This document shows, one piece after another, positions 9,194-19,580 of a stretch of DNA of 35,116 nucleotides; the first letter of the stretch is position 1, and each line of letters opens with the position of its first letter. Both the position numbers and the translations under genes were made by a program. The notes beneath the pieces are model-generated. The model worked only from the letters and a program-made list of their open reading frames with translations. It made no database searches and was not told the origin of the DNA. Source of the stretch: Dimorphilus gyrociliatus (Eukaryota; Annelida; Polychaeta; Dinophilidae); assembly GCA_904063045.1 (NCBI GenBank), contig CAJFCJ010000118.1, positions 1 to 35,116 of the forward strand, written 5' to 3'.

Positions 9194-10693
9194 ATGGCAT
9201 CTCTCTGTTATGCTTGTAAAAAAAATTAATAAAGAAAAAATAGGTGTATGCTCTCTATGTAAGCATACAACTCATTGGGTTTGTTTAAATGGTAAGTTAA
9301 ATGTTCATATTTTTCAATTTGACACCTTTTTTTCTTAATATATAGATGGCTTTTGTCAAATTTGCCAGAAAATCAACAACTATTCATTACAAATTGTTTT
9401 AAGAAGATGTGATGAAAATACTTTAACAGCAAAACTTCCTAAGAGAATTGATCATCAAGAAATTTTTAGAAATAATCAAGTGGAAGCTGCTGCTGATGAC
9501 ATTAATGATCTTTTGATTTTAAATAATGAAAAAGACAAATCTGCCAATGATGGTGAAAGTATAAAGCAAATAGAAGGACCAATAGATAATGTAGTCATTA
9601 AAAATACACAACACCACAAAGAGAAGTTTTTGCTGAAGATGTTACAATGGAGCATTTGAATACAAAAGAGGATTCTTTTCCTTTTGATCACAACACAAAC
9701 CAACCTGAAGACAGCTCATTTGAAGATGTAGATGATGTTGTTCTAAGGAGTGATGGATCATTTAAAATTTTCCAAAATGGGAGTCAAAAAGGAAAGCCAT
9801 TACTTGTTCGTGATGGATTCTCATATAATATCAAAAACCAAAGAAATAAATCAAGAATTTGGAGATGTAGTGGCAATAATAACAAACAAGATCGATGTCC
9901 TGGTAGTGTCAATGAGAATGATGGTAATTTTACTTTGGGTTCAAAATCACACAATCATTCTCCCAAATTAAATTTAAAAGAAATTATTGATATGAAAGTT
10001 ATCATAAAACAATATGCTCTGATTACGAAAAGGCAATCTGGAAAAGTGTGGCAAAATATTTTCCAGAAACTGAAATCAAAGGTTGTCTATTTCATTGGAC
10101 TCAAGCAATTTTTCAAAAAATTCAGGTAATAATTAAAATGTTTTATTGTCTTTTGCCATATTTTTATATATATTTATATAGGAATTGGGATATTCATCTG
10201 ACCATAAAAAACATACTGGACACTGGACTGAAATGAAGCTTCTCATGGGTTTACCTTTTTTGCCTGCTGATATCATTCCCCAGGAATTTAACAAAATAAA
10301 AGCTCATTTAAATACCTTGGAAAAGTTATCAGATTTATTACATTATATGGAAACACTTGGATAATCAATACTACTTGGACACCTGCTACTTGGTCAGTAT
10401 TTGACTTAGCTATCAGAACTAATAATGATGTAGAAGGATTCCATAATAGATTAAACCTAAATATTGGAAATGCCAAATCTTTTTACAAATTAGTTAATGA
10501 ATTAGAAAGGGGATCAGATCTGGTACCACTGTTGCAAAAGATGCTGTGTGAAAGAAAATTAAAAAGATATCAGAAGAAAGTTTATGTAAACCTACAAAGA
10601 AAAATATTTGAGACTTGGGATAAATTTAAGAATGGGCAAATTACTGCACTACAAATTATAGAAAATTGTTCTGAAGTCTATTTTCATAGTTGA
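9194..10693 (+). pseudogene. MULE transposase with FLYWCH zinc finger, decayed
   Basis: The family encodes a DDE transposase that moves the element. The order seen is an N-terminal Cys/His finger (C-x2-C, later CSLCKHTTHWVC, then CQIC after an intron at about 9291-9344), a FLYWCH domain (9750-9970; GSQKGKPLLV, IWRC, HNH), then the transposase C-terminal half with GCLFHW and NNDVEGFHNRLN. Breaks: a frame change in the A-run at about 9218-9225, another near 9620-9640, and a large internal deletion at about 10013. Compared with the second copy, that deletion removes about 550 bp including the first catalytic Asp region (DGTFK) and changes frame. A 3' exon follows an intron at about 10126-10181. 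This protein cannot be active. Confidence 0.85.
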
Positions 10694-10839
10694 ATTAAAT
10701 ATATAATCAAATAACATCCAATCATCTCTTTGCATAACTATTAGGTTTCCATAGAAATCTGCTTAAGTTTTACCACAATCTTAAACTATTTAGACATGAA
10801 TTTTTCATGCACCTAAAATTGACCTTAAGTTAAACTTTA

Positions 10840-11264
10840 ATTATAATATTAGTGTATTCTAAAGTAATACTAGACCTGTTCACTAAGAGGGTTCATTCAG
10901 GACTGAATGCCTGCTACTACCTATGCCCTGCTTTTATACAATTCCTTATCAGTTGTTTATGCCTTAGTTGTCAACAACAAGGGTCTAACCTCAGATAAGG
11001 ATTGTTCACAACAAACAGGGTCAAGATTTATCATATTATGCAATAGTGATGTAAACAACAACAGCTTTGTCGATTGTTACATCATATTCATGTATATAAA
11101 CACTAGTTGTTGTTGTCAACATGTTTGGTGAAACAACATCTTATTCTTTGCCTATAAAAGGGTTTAATTCTGGCAGTTGGGTACCATCTACCCCAGAGGC
11201 AACATCTACTTCAACACATCTACCATATGGTAAGTATTTTTTATAAAAAATCTATAAGTGTACA
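10840..11264 (-). repeat. Right long TIR of MULE copy 1
   Basis: The inverse complement of 8611-9070. It contains TATAAAAG (11153-11160), an ATG at 11227-11229 and a GTAAGT splice donor at 11230, all directed outward into the adjoining gene relic. Confidence 0.88.
11153..11160 (+). promoter_or_regulatory. Outward-facing TATA box in the right TIR
   Basis: TATAAAAG followed by GG, 67 bases before the ATG at 11227. The spacing fits a short 5' leader for the gene that begins at that ATG. Confidence 0.6.
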
Positions 11265-12650
11265 GCCAAAGAATAAATATATTTTTTTCGAATTGAAATT
11301 TTAAGTTTTGAATTTTTAAAAATCACTACATGTGCAAAAGTTCTATTAGGTAAACATAAAGTTTTTAACAGTTACCCTATTTTGTGAGTAGTTGTTAATA
11401 TGCTTTATGATTTAATACTTATATAAAATCTCATTTTTCTTTCTCTTACAGTCCTATCATTGGTTTAATGGAACATTTCTGCTTTTGTTTGTCCACTTAA
11501 CACTTTTCAACAGTGTCCACCAGGACTCTTCTTTACAATTTCTCAGGCAAATTGAACTACACTTGTCTGATTGTCCTGGACGAAGTTCCTCATTAAAAAT
11601 TCATTCAAATCCTATTGAAGAATGCTCAAAAGATGCCAACACGCCTGAAGATTCCTTTAAGAAATCTTGTTATACAAAAAATGAAGATTGTGAAGATGGC
11701 AGAAATGGTACTTTTCCACATAGTAATGACTGTAGACAATGTTATCATTGTTACAATGTTGTTTCCTGGCCGCAGTAATGTCCGCCAGGGTATTTCTACA
11801 GCTCATTGTTTAATGTTCGTGATTGTACAACTAGAGTGTGTTGTTGCTGAAAAGTCCAGATGTGCCATTGCTGGAGGATAGTCAAGTTGTTTGGCATGGA
11901 GTGAATGCGAACCAGATTGTGGAGGTGGTTTAAGAACTTGAACAAGAACTTGTACAAATCCTCCACCAGCCAATGGAGGAAATGAATGTTTAGGAATTTC
12001 ACTTGATGTTGAATTATGTACAAATCCTGCTTGTAGTTTAAATAGCACTATTGCATTTATGGTTTCCCTAACTAAAAACCTACAATATTGGAAAGTGGAA
12101 AATTGATGTGGCATAAAATAGATTAGGACAATGGTAATTTATTTAATGCTAGTAGATAAGCCTTTATCAACAATTTTGTGTGCTTAGAGATACTTTTACA
12201 AGAGCTGGGATCTATTCACTAACTTCACTTTCTAAGCCTTATACACACATAGAAGTTGCAAATTCAATTATGACTAGTGTAAATGGTGTCGAAACGTCAT
12301 TTGTCTGGTTTCCTGTACAATAGTAATGTGGTATTTGCTATTGGCGCCAGTCTAGGCTTTTTCAATTTGGGCAATCAAATACTACTTCTTAGAGTAGTAA
12401 CTCTAAGGGGAGTGACCGTAAATGCAGGAAATACTGAACTAATGGTATTTCATTGGAACATGCCCGGGAATGCAATCAGCAATATCCATTACAGTTAACA
12501 GTGAAAAGAAATTTGATAGGCAAAGACTAATTGCAGAAGGGGATTTGAAAGTATGAGTAGAGGAGGAATATTAAAATTGGAAAAGGGCGACAATGTATCT
12601 ATTGATTCTTGGAAATTGACTTCTCTGGTACTGCACTATGTTTCATCCCT
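11227..12650 (+). pseudogene. Secreted chitin-binding/TSP1 protein relic, with possible C1q-like tail
   Basis: Exon 1 ends with ATG at 11227-11229, followed by intron 11230-11451 (GTAAGT...TTACAG). Exon 2 continues in frame with a hydrophobic signal peptide (GTFLLLFVHLTLF). Next comes a peritrophin-A-type chitin-binding pattern (about 11670-11840: CEDGRNGTFPHSNDC, CYHCYN, CPPGYF, RDC), then a thrombospondin type 1 repeat (about 11884-12035: WSECEPDCGGGLRT, RTCTNPPPANGG, CTNPAC). Breaks: TAA 11776-11778 in frame, a frame change near 11840, TAG at about 11880, and TGA inside the TSP1 repeat at about 11938. After 12045, fragments such as FTRAGIYSLTSLSK and LKLEKGDNVSI recall C1q/TNF-like folds, but in several frames. 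The protein was probably extracellular. Confidence 0.7.
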
Positions 12651-13012
12651 ATGATCCTAAAAACAACTGTTTCATAACACCTCAAAAATATAATTCTTGG
12701 TCTGACTTGCTGATTGAATCCCTGCCTTTTTGTGGTTAGAAATACAGATTTTTTTCTATTAGAAAATAGAACTATTCCCGCTTAGAGTTGTAGATGTGGA
12801 AGGTGAGAATATAGATCCTAACGGATGGTGTTTTATTACTTTTTAAACATATGTGACCTCAAATATCTAAAGAATTGTATGGTGTAAATGTAAAATATTT
12901 GTCTTATCTTTTCAATGCAAAAAGTGTATTAGAGAAAGAAAAAATGTAGTAGAAAGTTAACTTTTACTAAAATGTAAATCAAATATTCAAATTCAATTTC
13001 CTTGTTAATACT
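12651..13012. other. Intergenic gap between two converging gene ends
   Basis: No coding, repeat or RNA signal was recognised. It separates the plus-strand relic from the 3' end of the minus-strand MAM gene. Confidence 0.5.
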
Positions 13013-14101
13013 TTAGCAAGTATTTTGTGAGATAATTGTGGCAATCCAATCAAAGTAGTATAAGGCTTGCGAATAAAGTGATAATTTATTATTACAAGGC
13101 TCTAGAATTTTGGAAACAACTCCTGGAACTATCCATCTATTACCAATTTTACAAGATAGTGGACTACCTCCATCACCCTGTCAGTTATTTTGTTAATTAA
13201 AAACTGGTAATAAAAAAAAAACAAGATTGATTTCTATTTTACTTACAAAACAAGCTTGTTTCAAATTATCATTCCACAGACAAATCATTTGTGGATATGT
13301 TAGATTAATGTTTTGATTCATTGTCTTTAAAGCTGCTGAACAAAATGTTTCATTTTTTAAATAAAGTTGAGCTTTTTGCAATGATTGACTTGCAAGTTTA
13401 GGAGCTGAAAATGAAAAATTAAAGATAATAGAAATCAAATATAACTCAAAATAATTTAAAAATATTAACAATTTGGATTATTTGAACCAAAACCAGTTGC
13501 AATGCAAGTGTAATATTCATTTCCATTTAGTGGATACCTCCTCAAACAGGCTATATTTATGTAATTTGAAAGTGTAACCTTTCTGTCCAATTTTACCAGC
13601 ACAATACCAAATTTATATTTATTATTGTTGCTTGAATGGACAAAAACCAATTTTGAAGTGTATCTATTACCTTGGAGAAGCCTGTTTGATCCTAAGTATA
13701 CTGTGAATGGACTATCCCTTAAAAAGAAGACAAATATTTAGAAAATATCAATTTTTTACAACTCAACTAGGCCTGCTATAAAAAGTAGACCCAAATCTTC
13801 AATTATATAAAGTATATATATATATTTACTTTGGATTAATACAATCAGCGTTGGTTAGAACAAATCTTTCATGGATCAATGTTCCACCACAAAGCCAAAC
13901 ATGACCTTGTCTCTTGAATGCAACTGTTGCCTATTCAATTGTTTTTTTCAAATTTACATTTTATTTGGATTAGCAATGAAAATATGAATATTTATTACCT
14001 GCCATGGAAAATCTGCAATATTGTAGGTTGTCCACCAACAATAAATGGTGTACTAGAAGTTAAACCACATCTTGGTGGGTTTAATCCAATTCTATTTAGA
14101 T
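13013..14101 (-). other. Serine protease homologue domain without catalytic triad
   Basis: The domain is spread over four exons in the usual trypsin order: PRCGL and IVGG near the start, WLCGGTLIHERFVLT, VYLG, GIVLVKL, CLRRYP, CLWNDNLKQACF and GDGGSPL (last exon 13013-13177, ending in TAA). The catalytic His position (expected in AAHC) reads NADC (13844-13846). The catalytic Asp position (expected DIALLKL) reads GIVLVKL (13606-13608). The catalytic Ser position (expected GDSGGPL) reads GDGGSPL (13169-13171). The residue before IVGG is Phe, not Arg or Lys. The framework cysteines remain. One missing base near 14021-14026 breaks the frame just after IVGGQPT, where the neighbouring frame gives ADFPWQ. 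Confidence 0.85.
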
Positions 14102-17100
14102 CTAAAAGAATGCATTGTTTTCTATGTTGTATTTTAAAAAAGAAAATTTTTCCTAACCATTATCTGAGTAACAAACACTATTTTTCAAAATATTGCACTA
14201 ATGATATGCTGAGACCTGTTGATTTTGGAGACTTGTGCAATAATTTGAAATTGTTCAACATTACTCTTTAAAGTTCTTAGATAAGTAGAGTTAATATTTT
14301 TACTGCAACTTCCTTTTTGTGAGAACATAAGTTCTTCTGAGAATCTGCAAAAAGAAGCCAAAACCAAAAATATGTTTGAATATTTTTTAATGTGAAAATA
14401 ATGTTTCTTTTTCTTACTAAATGATTTCATACCCTTTCCCTATAATATATAAATATTTTAGGAAAACTCCATTTGTTTGACCAGAACTACTAATTTTTTC
14501 AGTCTAAAAGAGAGACATCTATCAGCAGATGAAGTAAATATGGGAGAAGTAAATGTTGCAAATGAATTGTTCTTTACAGTGATACCACCAATTTGCAGAC
14601 CGTAATCTATGGAGAAAATGATTTAAAAAATGACATGGAATAATTCAGTTTAAAGTTAGACAAAAAAAACCAAAAAAGCAAACCTAAATTATCAGCTCCC
14701 AATGGTCTTCTTGTCCAATAAAATTGATCATTATGCAATAAATTCAATTGATAGCCACATAAATGTGTGTTAAAATTACAATTAACATTTTCACCTATGT
14801 TTTTGTAGAAAGTACAACATTTTATGTTCAAAATTTACAGTATAAAGCACATACTTTTCTTTGGCACTGGATAAATAATTGGATTCAAGCCTGAACATTT
14901 TCCACTACTGATTTGGAAATAATCTAGAGCAATATGATTTTTTTGTGAGTATCCTTGAATTGCTTGAAAGAATAGCTATAAATAGAATTATATATATTAT
15001 AATATATATATTAATAAATGTCTCCAGTAATGAAGAAAAAAAATAAAACCTCGTAAAATGTCAAAGATATTTGAATTTCCTGTTTCTCCAAGTACCATTT
15101 GTGCTTTCAATGTACTGAGAGAAAATATGGACCATTTTCTGTATCCCTTAATTGAATATTCAAATTTGCACCACCTAGTCCATTGAAACTATTAATATTA
15201 TAATAGAATGAAAAACAACCAGTCCCAGTCAATTTTTGCAATCCTGTTGATAAGGTGGCAATATTGCTTGAATGGGGGTTTGAAGATGAGATTCTTAAAC
15301 AATACTCTAAAAAATAAATACATTTTATAGTATAAACTGGTATTTTTGATAAAACAATTTAACTGACTTCCATTGTAAGGTGAAATTGATTCAAAAGACA
15401 AACTACTTCTAATAAATTGCCAATTGGAATTTTGCCAAAATACTTTAAAATCACATAAATCATTCTGGAAGGTACATAGTGTTTTTGTTTTTTTAATACT
15501 AGGACAATTTCCTTCTCTAATGATTAAGTCATCTAAAGCTATATCACCTTTTTCATCCCCACCAGATGTCGCTTTAATAATAAGTTGGTCAATATTCTCA
15601 CTAGATTTAAGAGGAATATAGAGTTTATTCCATTGATTTCCAATATTATGATTCTTTTTTAAAATATTTTTTTCCAACATGCCTCTATAGGCAGAAAAAA
15701 TTTCAAATTCTCCAATCCTATCCTCAGACCCATACATATGATAAGAAGTTTCTAGGCAATAATTCCTACCTCCAAGGTCAAAGATAGGAGATTTCAATTC
15801 AGTTGAAGAGCCTTGTTTGCTATTACTAGCTTCGACATAAATATAATAGCCCATACCATTAGAAGAATCTCTACTTGGTCCAGTATCATTGGTTGGAGTA
15901 GGACCACAGTGTCTTTTCCATTCATAGTCACTTTTCTGACAATCAAAATGCTTAGAAACACTCCAAGAGCAGAAACTAGTTTCGAAATTACAGCTCAATT
16001 GTCCAGGATTCATTGGAAGAGGTGGAATATTTGAGCAAAGCCCAGGCATCAAAGATATGTCATCAATTGCTATATCACCTCTATAATCGCCAGCTGATGT
16101 TGCTCTAATTGTAATCTAGAAAAAAAACCACTAAATTTACAATATTCACTAAATGAGTGAAAAAACAACAAACCTTATGAATATTTTTCAAAGATGAATT
16201 CAAATTTATTGACAAATCATTCCACTTATCTCCAAGACTGTGTGAATGTTTAAATAGTCTGGTTCCAACTCCTCTATAATAGCCAAAAATTTCAATTTTA
16301 CCAGTCCAATTTAATTTACCCAAAATATGATAAAATAGTTTAAAACAGTAAATTTCATTTTTCAATTGGAAATATGGGGATATTAATTCAGCAAAATGAC
16401 CTTTACTACTTAGAGATGCTTCAACATATGCATATTTACCAATGGCATTACCAAGGGTATGATCAACTCTAGGTCCTGTATAAGTTGATTGCGTACTTCC
16501 ACTATGCAATCTCCAAGTATAGTAGTTAAAATCAGAAATAGGATATTTAAAGCTTTTCCAAGAGCAGAAGTTTACTTCAAAATTACAATTTAAGGTTTCT
16601 ATTGTAAGAAAAAAGAACTGATAAATTAGTTACAAATATAAAAGAAAGAGTTGTACAGTATTTACCAGGAGTATGGTAAACTGGTATATCAGTTGGTTCC
16701 AAATCATCATAATTCCCTATAGAAGAAAAAAAGAACATTATCTAGATGTAATGTAGAATTATTTTTTTATTTACAAATCATTTACCTTTACAATCATTTA
16801 TTTCAAAATTATCAACTGCAACTGCTGTGTCAGCCAACTTTGACCTTTGAACTTTTATAACAAACTGTTATAAGGTAAAACAATATATAATACAATTTTT
16901 GGTGGTGTTTTCTTTTTTACATACACTATCATATGGAATTGTAGTATTTATAGTAGATTTTATCCATTGCCTTTGTGGATTATACTTTCCATTGAATACT
17001 TTCTCAAAAACTGGCAGACCATTATTCAATAAAATTATTGATAAATTGGCATTGATATTGCCAATCATCTGATGGAATTGTAAACAAGTTCTAATTGGCT

Positions 17101-17522
17101 TAATTTTCTCATAATGAATACTATGAATGTTTGGAGATATTAGAAAAGTTTCCAAAAAATTTGAATCCTTGTTAACGATTGCCATGACAATATCTATAAA
17201 ATAGAATAGATTTTTTAAAGAAACAAACTCATGCATATAAACATACGAACCATTTTGCCCATCATTGTTGGGGAAATTTTGAACTCCTCTTTTAAATTTA
17301 AACAATTCAATTCCATCAGGAACATTTGATGTGAAATCACAATCATTCAAATGGAAATGGCATCTCCAATAGATTTCTTGACCTATTTTTTAAAAAAAAA
17401 AGTAAAAATAGTACTCTATGTGAAAAATATGTAAAATATCAACAATTAAAAAACATACCAAAATTTCTGTAGAATTGATGAAAGAGTATGAATATACTAA
17501 AAAAACAGATAAGCATGTTCAT
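13013..17522 (-). CDS. Secreted multi-MAM protein with C-terminal serine-protease-like domain
   Basis: Exon 1 (17459-17522) encodes a signal peptide (MNMLICFFSIFILF). Later exons give a divergent MAM (17382 to 16786), a linker exon (16666-16716), a MAM (16174-16598 plus the start of the next exon, ending GDIAIDDISLMPGLC), a complete MAM (about 16010 to 15480, CNFETSFCSW to GDIALDDLIIREGNC), a fourth MAM (15480 to 14900, ending HIALDYFQISSGKC), a fifth MAM (about 14790 to 14185), then a trypsin-fold domain (14101 to 13013). MAM domains mediate extracellular adhesion. Splice junctions of the 5' half are clean. The 3' half has a TGA at 15107-15109 and frame breaks near 14500, 14210 and 14021, so the gene may be a decaying copy. 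Confidence 0.75.
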
Positions 17523-17564
17523 GATATCTATATTTTGCAATGAAATTTCCTAAGTTACAACCTT

Positions 17565-17574
17565 CTTATATATA
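17565..17574 (-). promoter_or_regulatory. TATA box of the MAM gene
   Basis: TATATATAAG on the minus strand, 43-52 bases before the ATG at 17520-17522. This implies a very short leader. Confidence 0.6.
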
Positions 17575-17666
17575 CATCTAGTGAGTGTTGGATAAATATA
17601 GACATACACTCAATGTCACCTGACCTACTTATAACTTATTGTTTACAGAACAATTAGATATAAAAA

Positions 17667-19265
17667 CTAACTTTTACTTGGCTGTTTAAAATTTCAATTG
17701 GAAGAACGTCACAACCTATTTTTAAAATGGCACCTACGTCTTACTTTTGTGCATTAAGTATCAATGAATTTGTTTATGAGAATTGTCCCCAAAAATTTGA
17801 GAACACTAACCTGTAAGCCAAATACTACTTCAATAGTATTCATAATTTTGTTTTATAAATATCAAGGTTAGTTTGGTGCTAACATATCACACAACTCCAT
17901 TAGCTCTATAGGAATTAATTGGAACAAAAGATGTAGTTTGTTTGGAGTGTTTACCTTTATTAAAAAAATGCCTACGATTTATAAATGAATACAAAAAGCC
18001 TTCTCCTATTGAGAATATCAATATCAGTGCAATATACTTCAATATTAGTAAAAACTGGTAAATTTAAATAAATAACAAAGAATTTGTAAAAGTTGTTAAG
18101 GCTCAACATAATTTTTTAAACATAGAAAAATACCTTTACTTGCAATCTTGTACATTGTTGGTGGGCTTTAGGGTTAATGTTCTCAAAGGTCAAGGCTAAC
18201 TAACTTTTACTTGGCTGTTTAAAATTTCAATTGGAAGAACATCACAACCTATTTTTAAAATGGCACCTACGTCTTACTTTTGTGCATTGAGTATCAATGA
18301 ATTTGTTTATGAGAATTGTCCCCAAAAATTTGAGAACACTAACCCATAAGCCAAATACTACTTCAATAGTATTCATAATTTTGTTTTATTAATATCAAGG
18401 TTAGTTTGGTGCTAACATATCACACAACTCCATTAGCTCTATAGGAATTAATTGGAACAAAAGATGTAGTTTGTTTGGAGTGTTTACCTTTATTAAAAAA
18501 ATGCCTACGATTTATAAATGAATACAAAAAGCCTTCTCCTATTGAGAATATCAATATCAGTGCAATATACTTCAATATTAGTAAAAACTGGTAAATTTAA
18601 ATAAATAACAAAGAATTTGTAAAGGTTGTTAAGGCTCAACATAATATTTTAAACATAGAAAAATACCTTTACTTGCAATCTTGTACATTGTTGGTGGGCT
18701 TTAGGGTTAATGTTCTCAAAGGTCAAGGCTAACTAACTTTTACTTGGCTGTTTAAAATTTCAATTGGAAGAACGTCACAACCTATTTTTAAAATGGCACC
18801 TACATCTTACTTTTCTGCATTGAGTATCAATGAATTTGTTTATGAGAATTGTCCCCAAAAATTTGAGAACACTAACCCGTAAGCCAAATACTACTTCAAT
18901 AGTATTCATAATTTTGTTTTATAAATATCAAGGTTAGTTTGGTGCTAACATATCACACAACTCCATTAGCTCTATAGGAATTAATTGGAACAAAAGATGT
19001 AGTTTGTTTGGAGTGTTTACCTTTATTAAAAAAATGCCTACGATTTATAAACAAATACAAAAAGCCTTCTCCTATTGAGAATATCAATATCAGTGCAATA
19101 TACTTCAATATTAGTAAAAACTGGTAAATTTAAATAAATAACAAAGAATTTGTAAAGGTTGTTAAGGCTCAACATAATTTTTTAAACATAGAAAAATACC
19201 TTTACTTGCAATCTTGTACATTGTTGGTGGGCTTTAGGGTTAATGTTCTGGAAGGTCAAGGCTAA
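17667..19265. repeat. Three head-to-tail copies of a 533-bp unit
   Basis: Units start at 17667, 18200 and 18733. The spacing is exactly 533 bp, and the whole array is 1,599 bp with no partial unit visible. Copies differ at only a handful of positions, so the amplification is recent. The unit has no long open frame and matches no RNA gene I recognise. It contains a small inverted repeat (GTTAG-7-CTAAC) and ends in a G-rich segment (GGTGGGCTTTAGGGTTAATG). It sits upstream of the MAM gene promoter and downstream of the PAN gene. Confidence 0.95.
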
Positions 19266-19580
19266 AAAAGTACCTGGATGCTCCCAACAAAATGCAATGA
19301 CTCACAAAGCAGAAACTGTGTTGATTCTAAAATAGTTGATGACATCTGTTATCTTCTACAGCATTGAAAATATCAGAATGAAATTTTATAAATCATACTA
19401 TCATTGCTTTTAGAGATAATAAATAATACGGAGACTTCAATTTCCAGCCTTAATGACAGATTATACAGGCAGAATTCTCTCTCTCTTTCTCTCTCTGCTA
19501 AGAAGTTGAAAGTAACACTATAGAAAATTTGAAACAAAAAATTGGGGCATTTATTGTCATAAAGTTGTTTAATCACATGA
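19266..19580. other. Spacer with a CT-rich microsatellite
   Basis: Non-coding spacer. A CT-rich tract (ctctctctctttctctctct) lies at about 19476-19497. No gene was recognised. Confidence 0.6.

Larger units (their letters stand above)
8611..11264 (+). mobile_element. FLYWCH-type Mutator-like element, copy 1 (defective)
   Basis: A class II element bounded by long TIRs (about 8611-9070 and 10840-11264) and enclosing a decayed transposase at 9194-10693. The matching ends are TGTACACTTAT and its complement; the right arm lacks about 13 bp present near the left end. No 8-11 bp target duplication was found next to these ends, so the true termini may lie slightly elsewhere or the duplication has decayed. 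The TIRs are unrelated to those of the second MULE, although the proteins are homologous. Confidence 0.75.

Noticed and set aside
9025-9338. Plus-strand open frames before the first MULE transposase
   Set aside because: They overlap the TIR and the broken zinc-finger exon. The correct frame is a different one, joined across an A-run.
8611-11264. A target duplication for MULE copy 1
   Set aside because: The flanks AAAGTATTTG and GCCAAAGAAT do not match, and no shifted 8-11 bp match was found.
11796-12114. Minus-strand open frames of 75 and 103 codons
   Set aside because: They are the reverse of the TSP1 repeat, which is recognisable on the plus strand.
17667-19265. The 533-bp array as ribosomal, histone or small-RNA genes
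   Set aside because: No rRNA, 5S, snRNA or tRNA-like sequence and no open frame of note in the unit.
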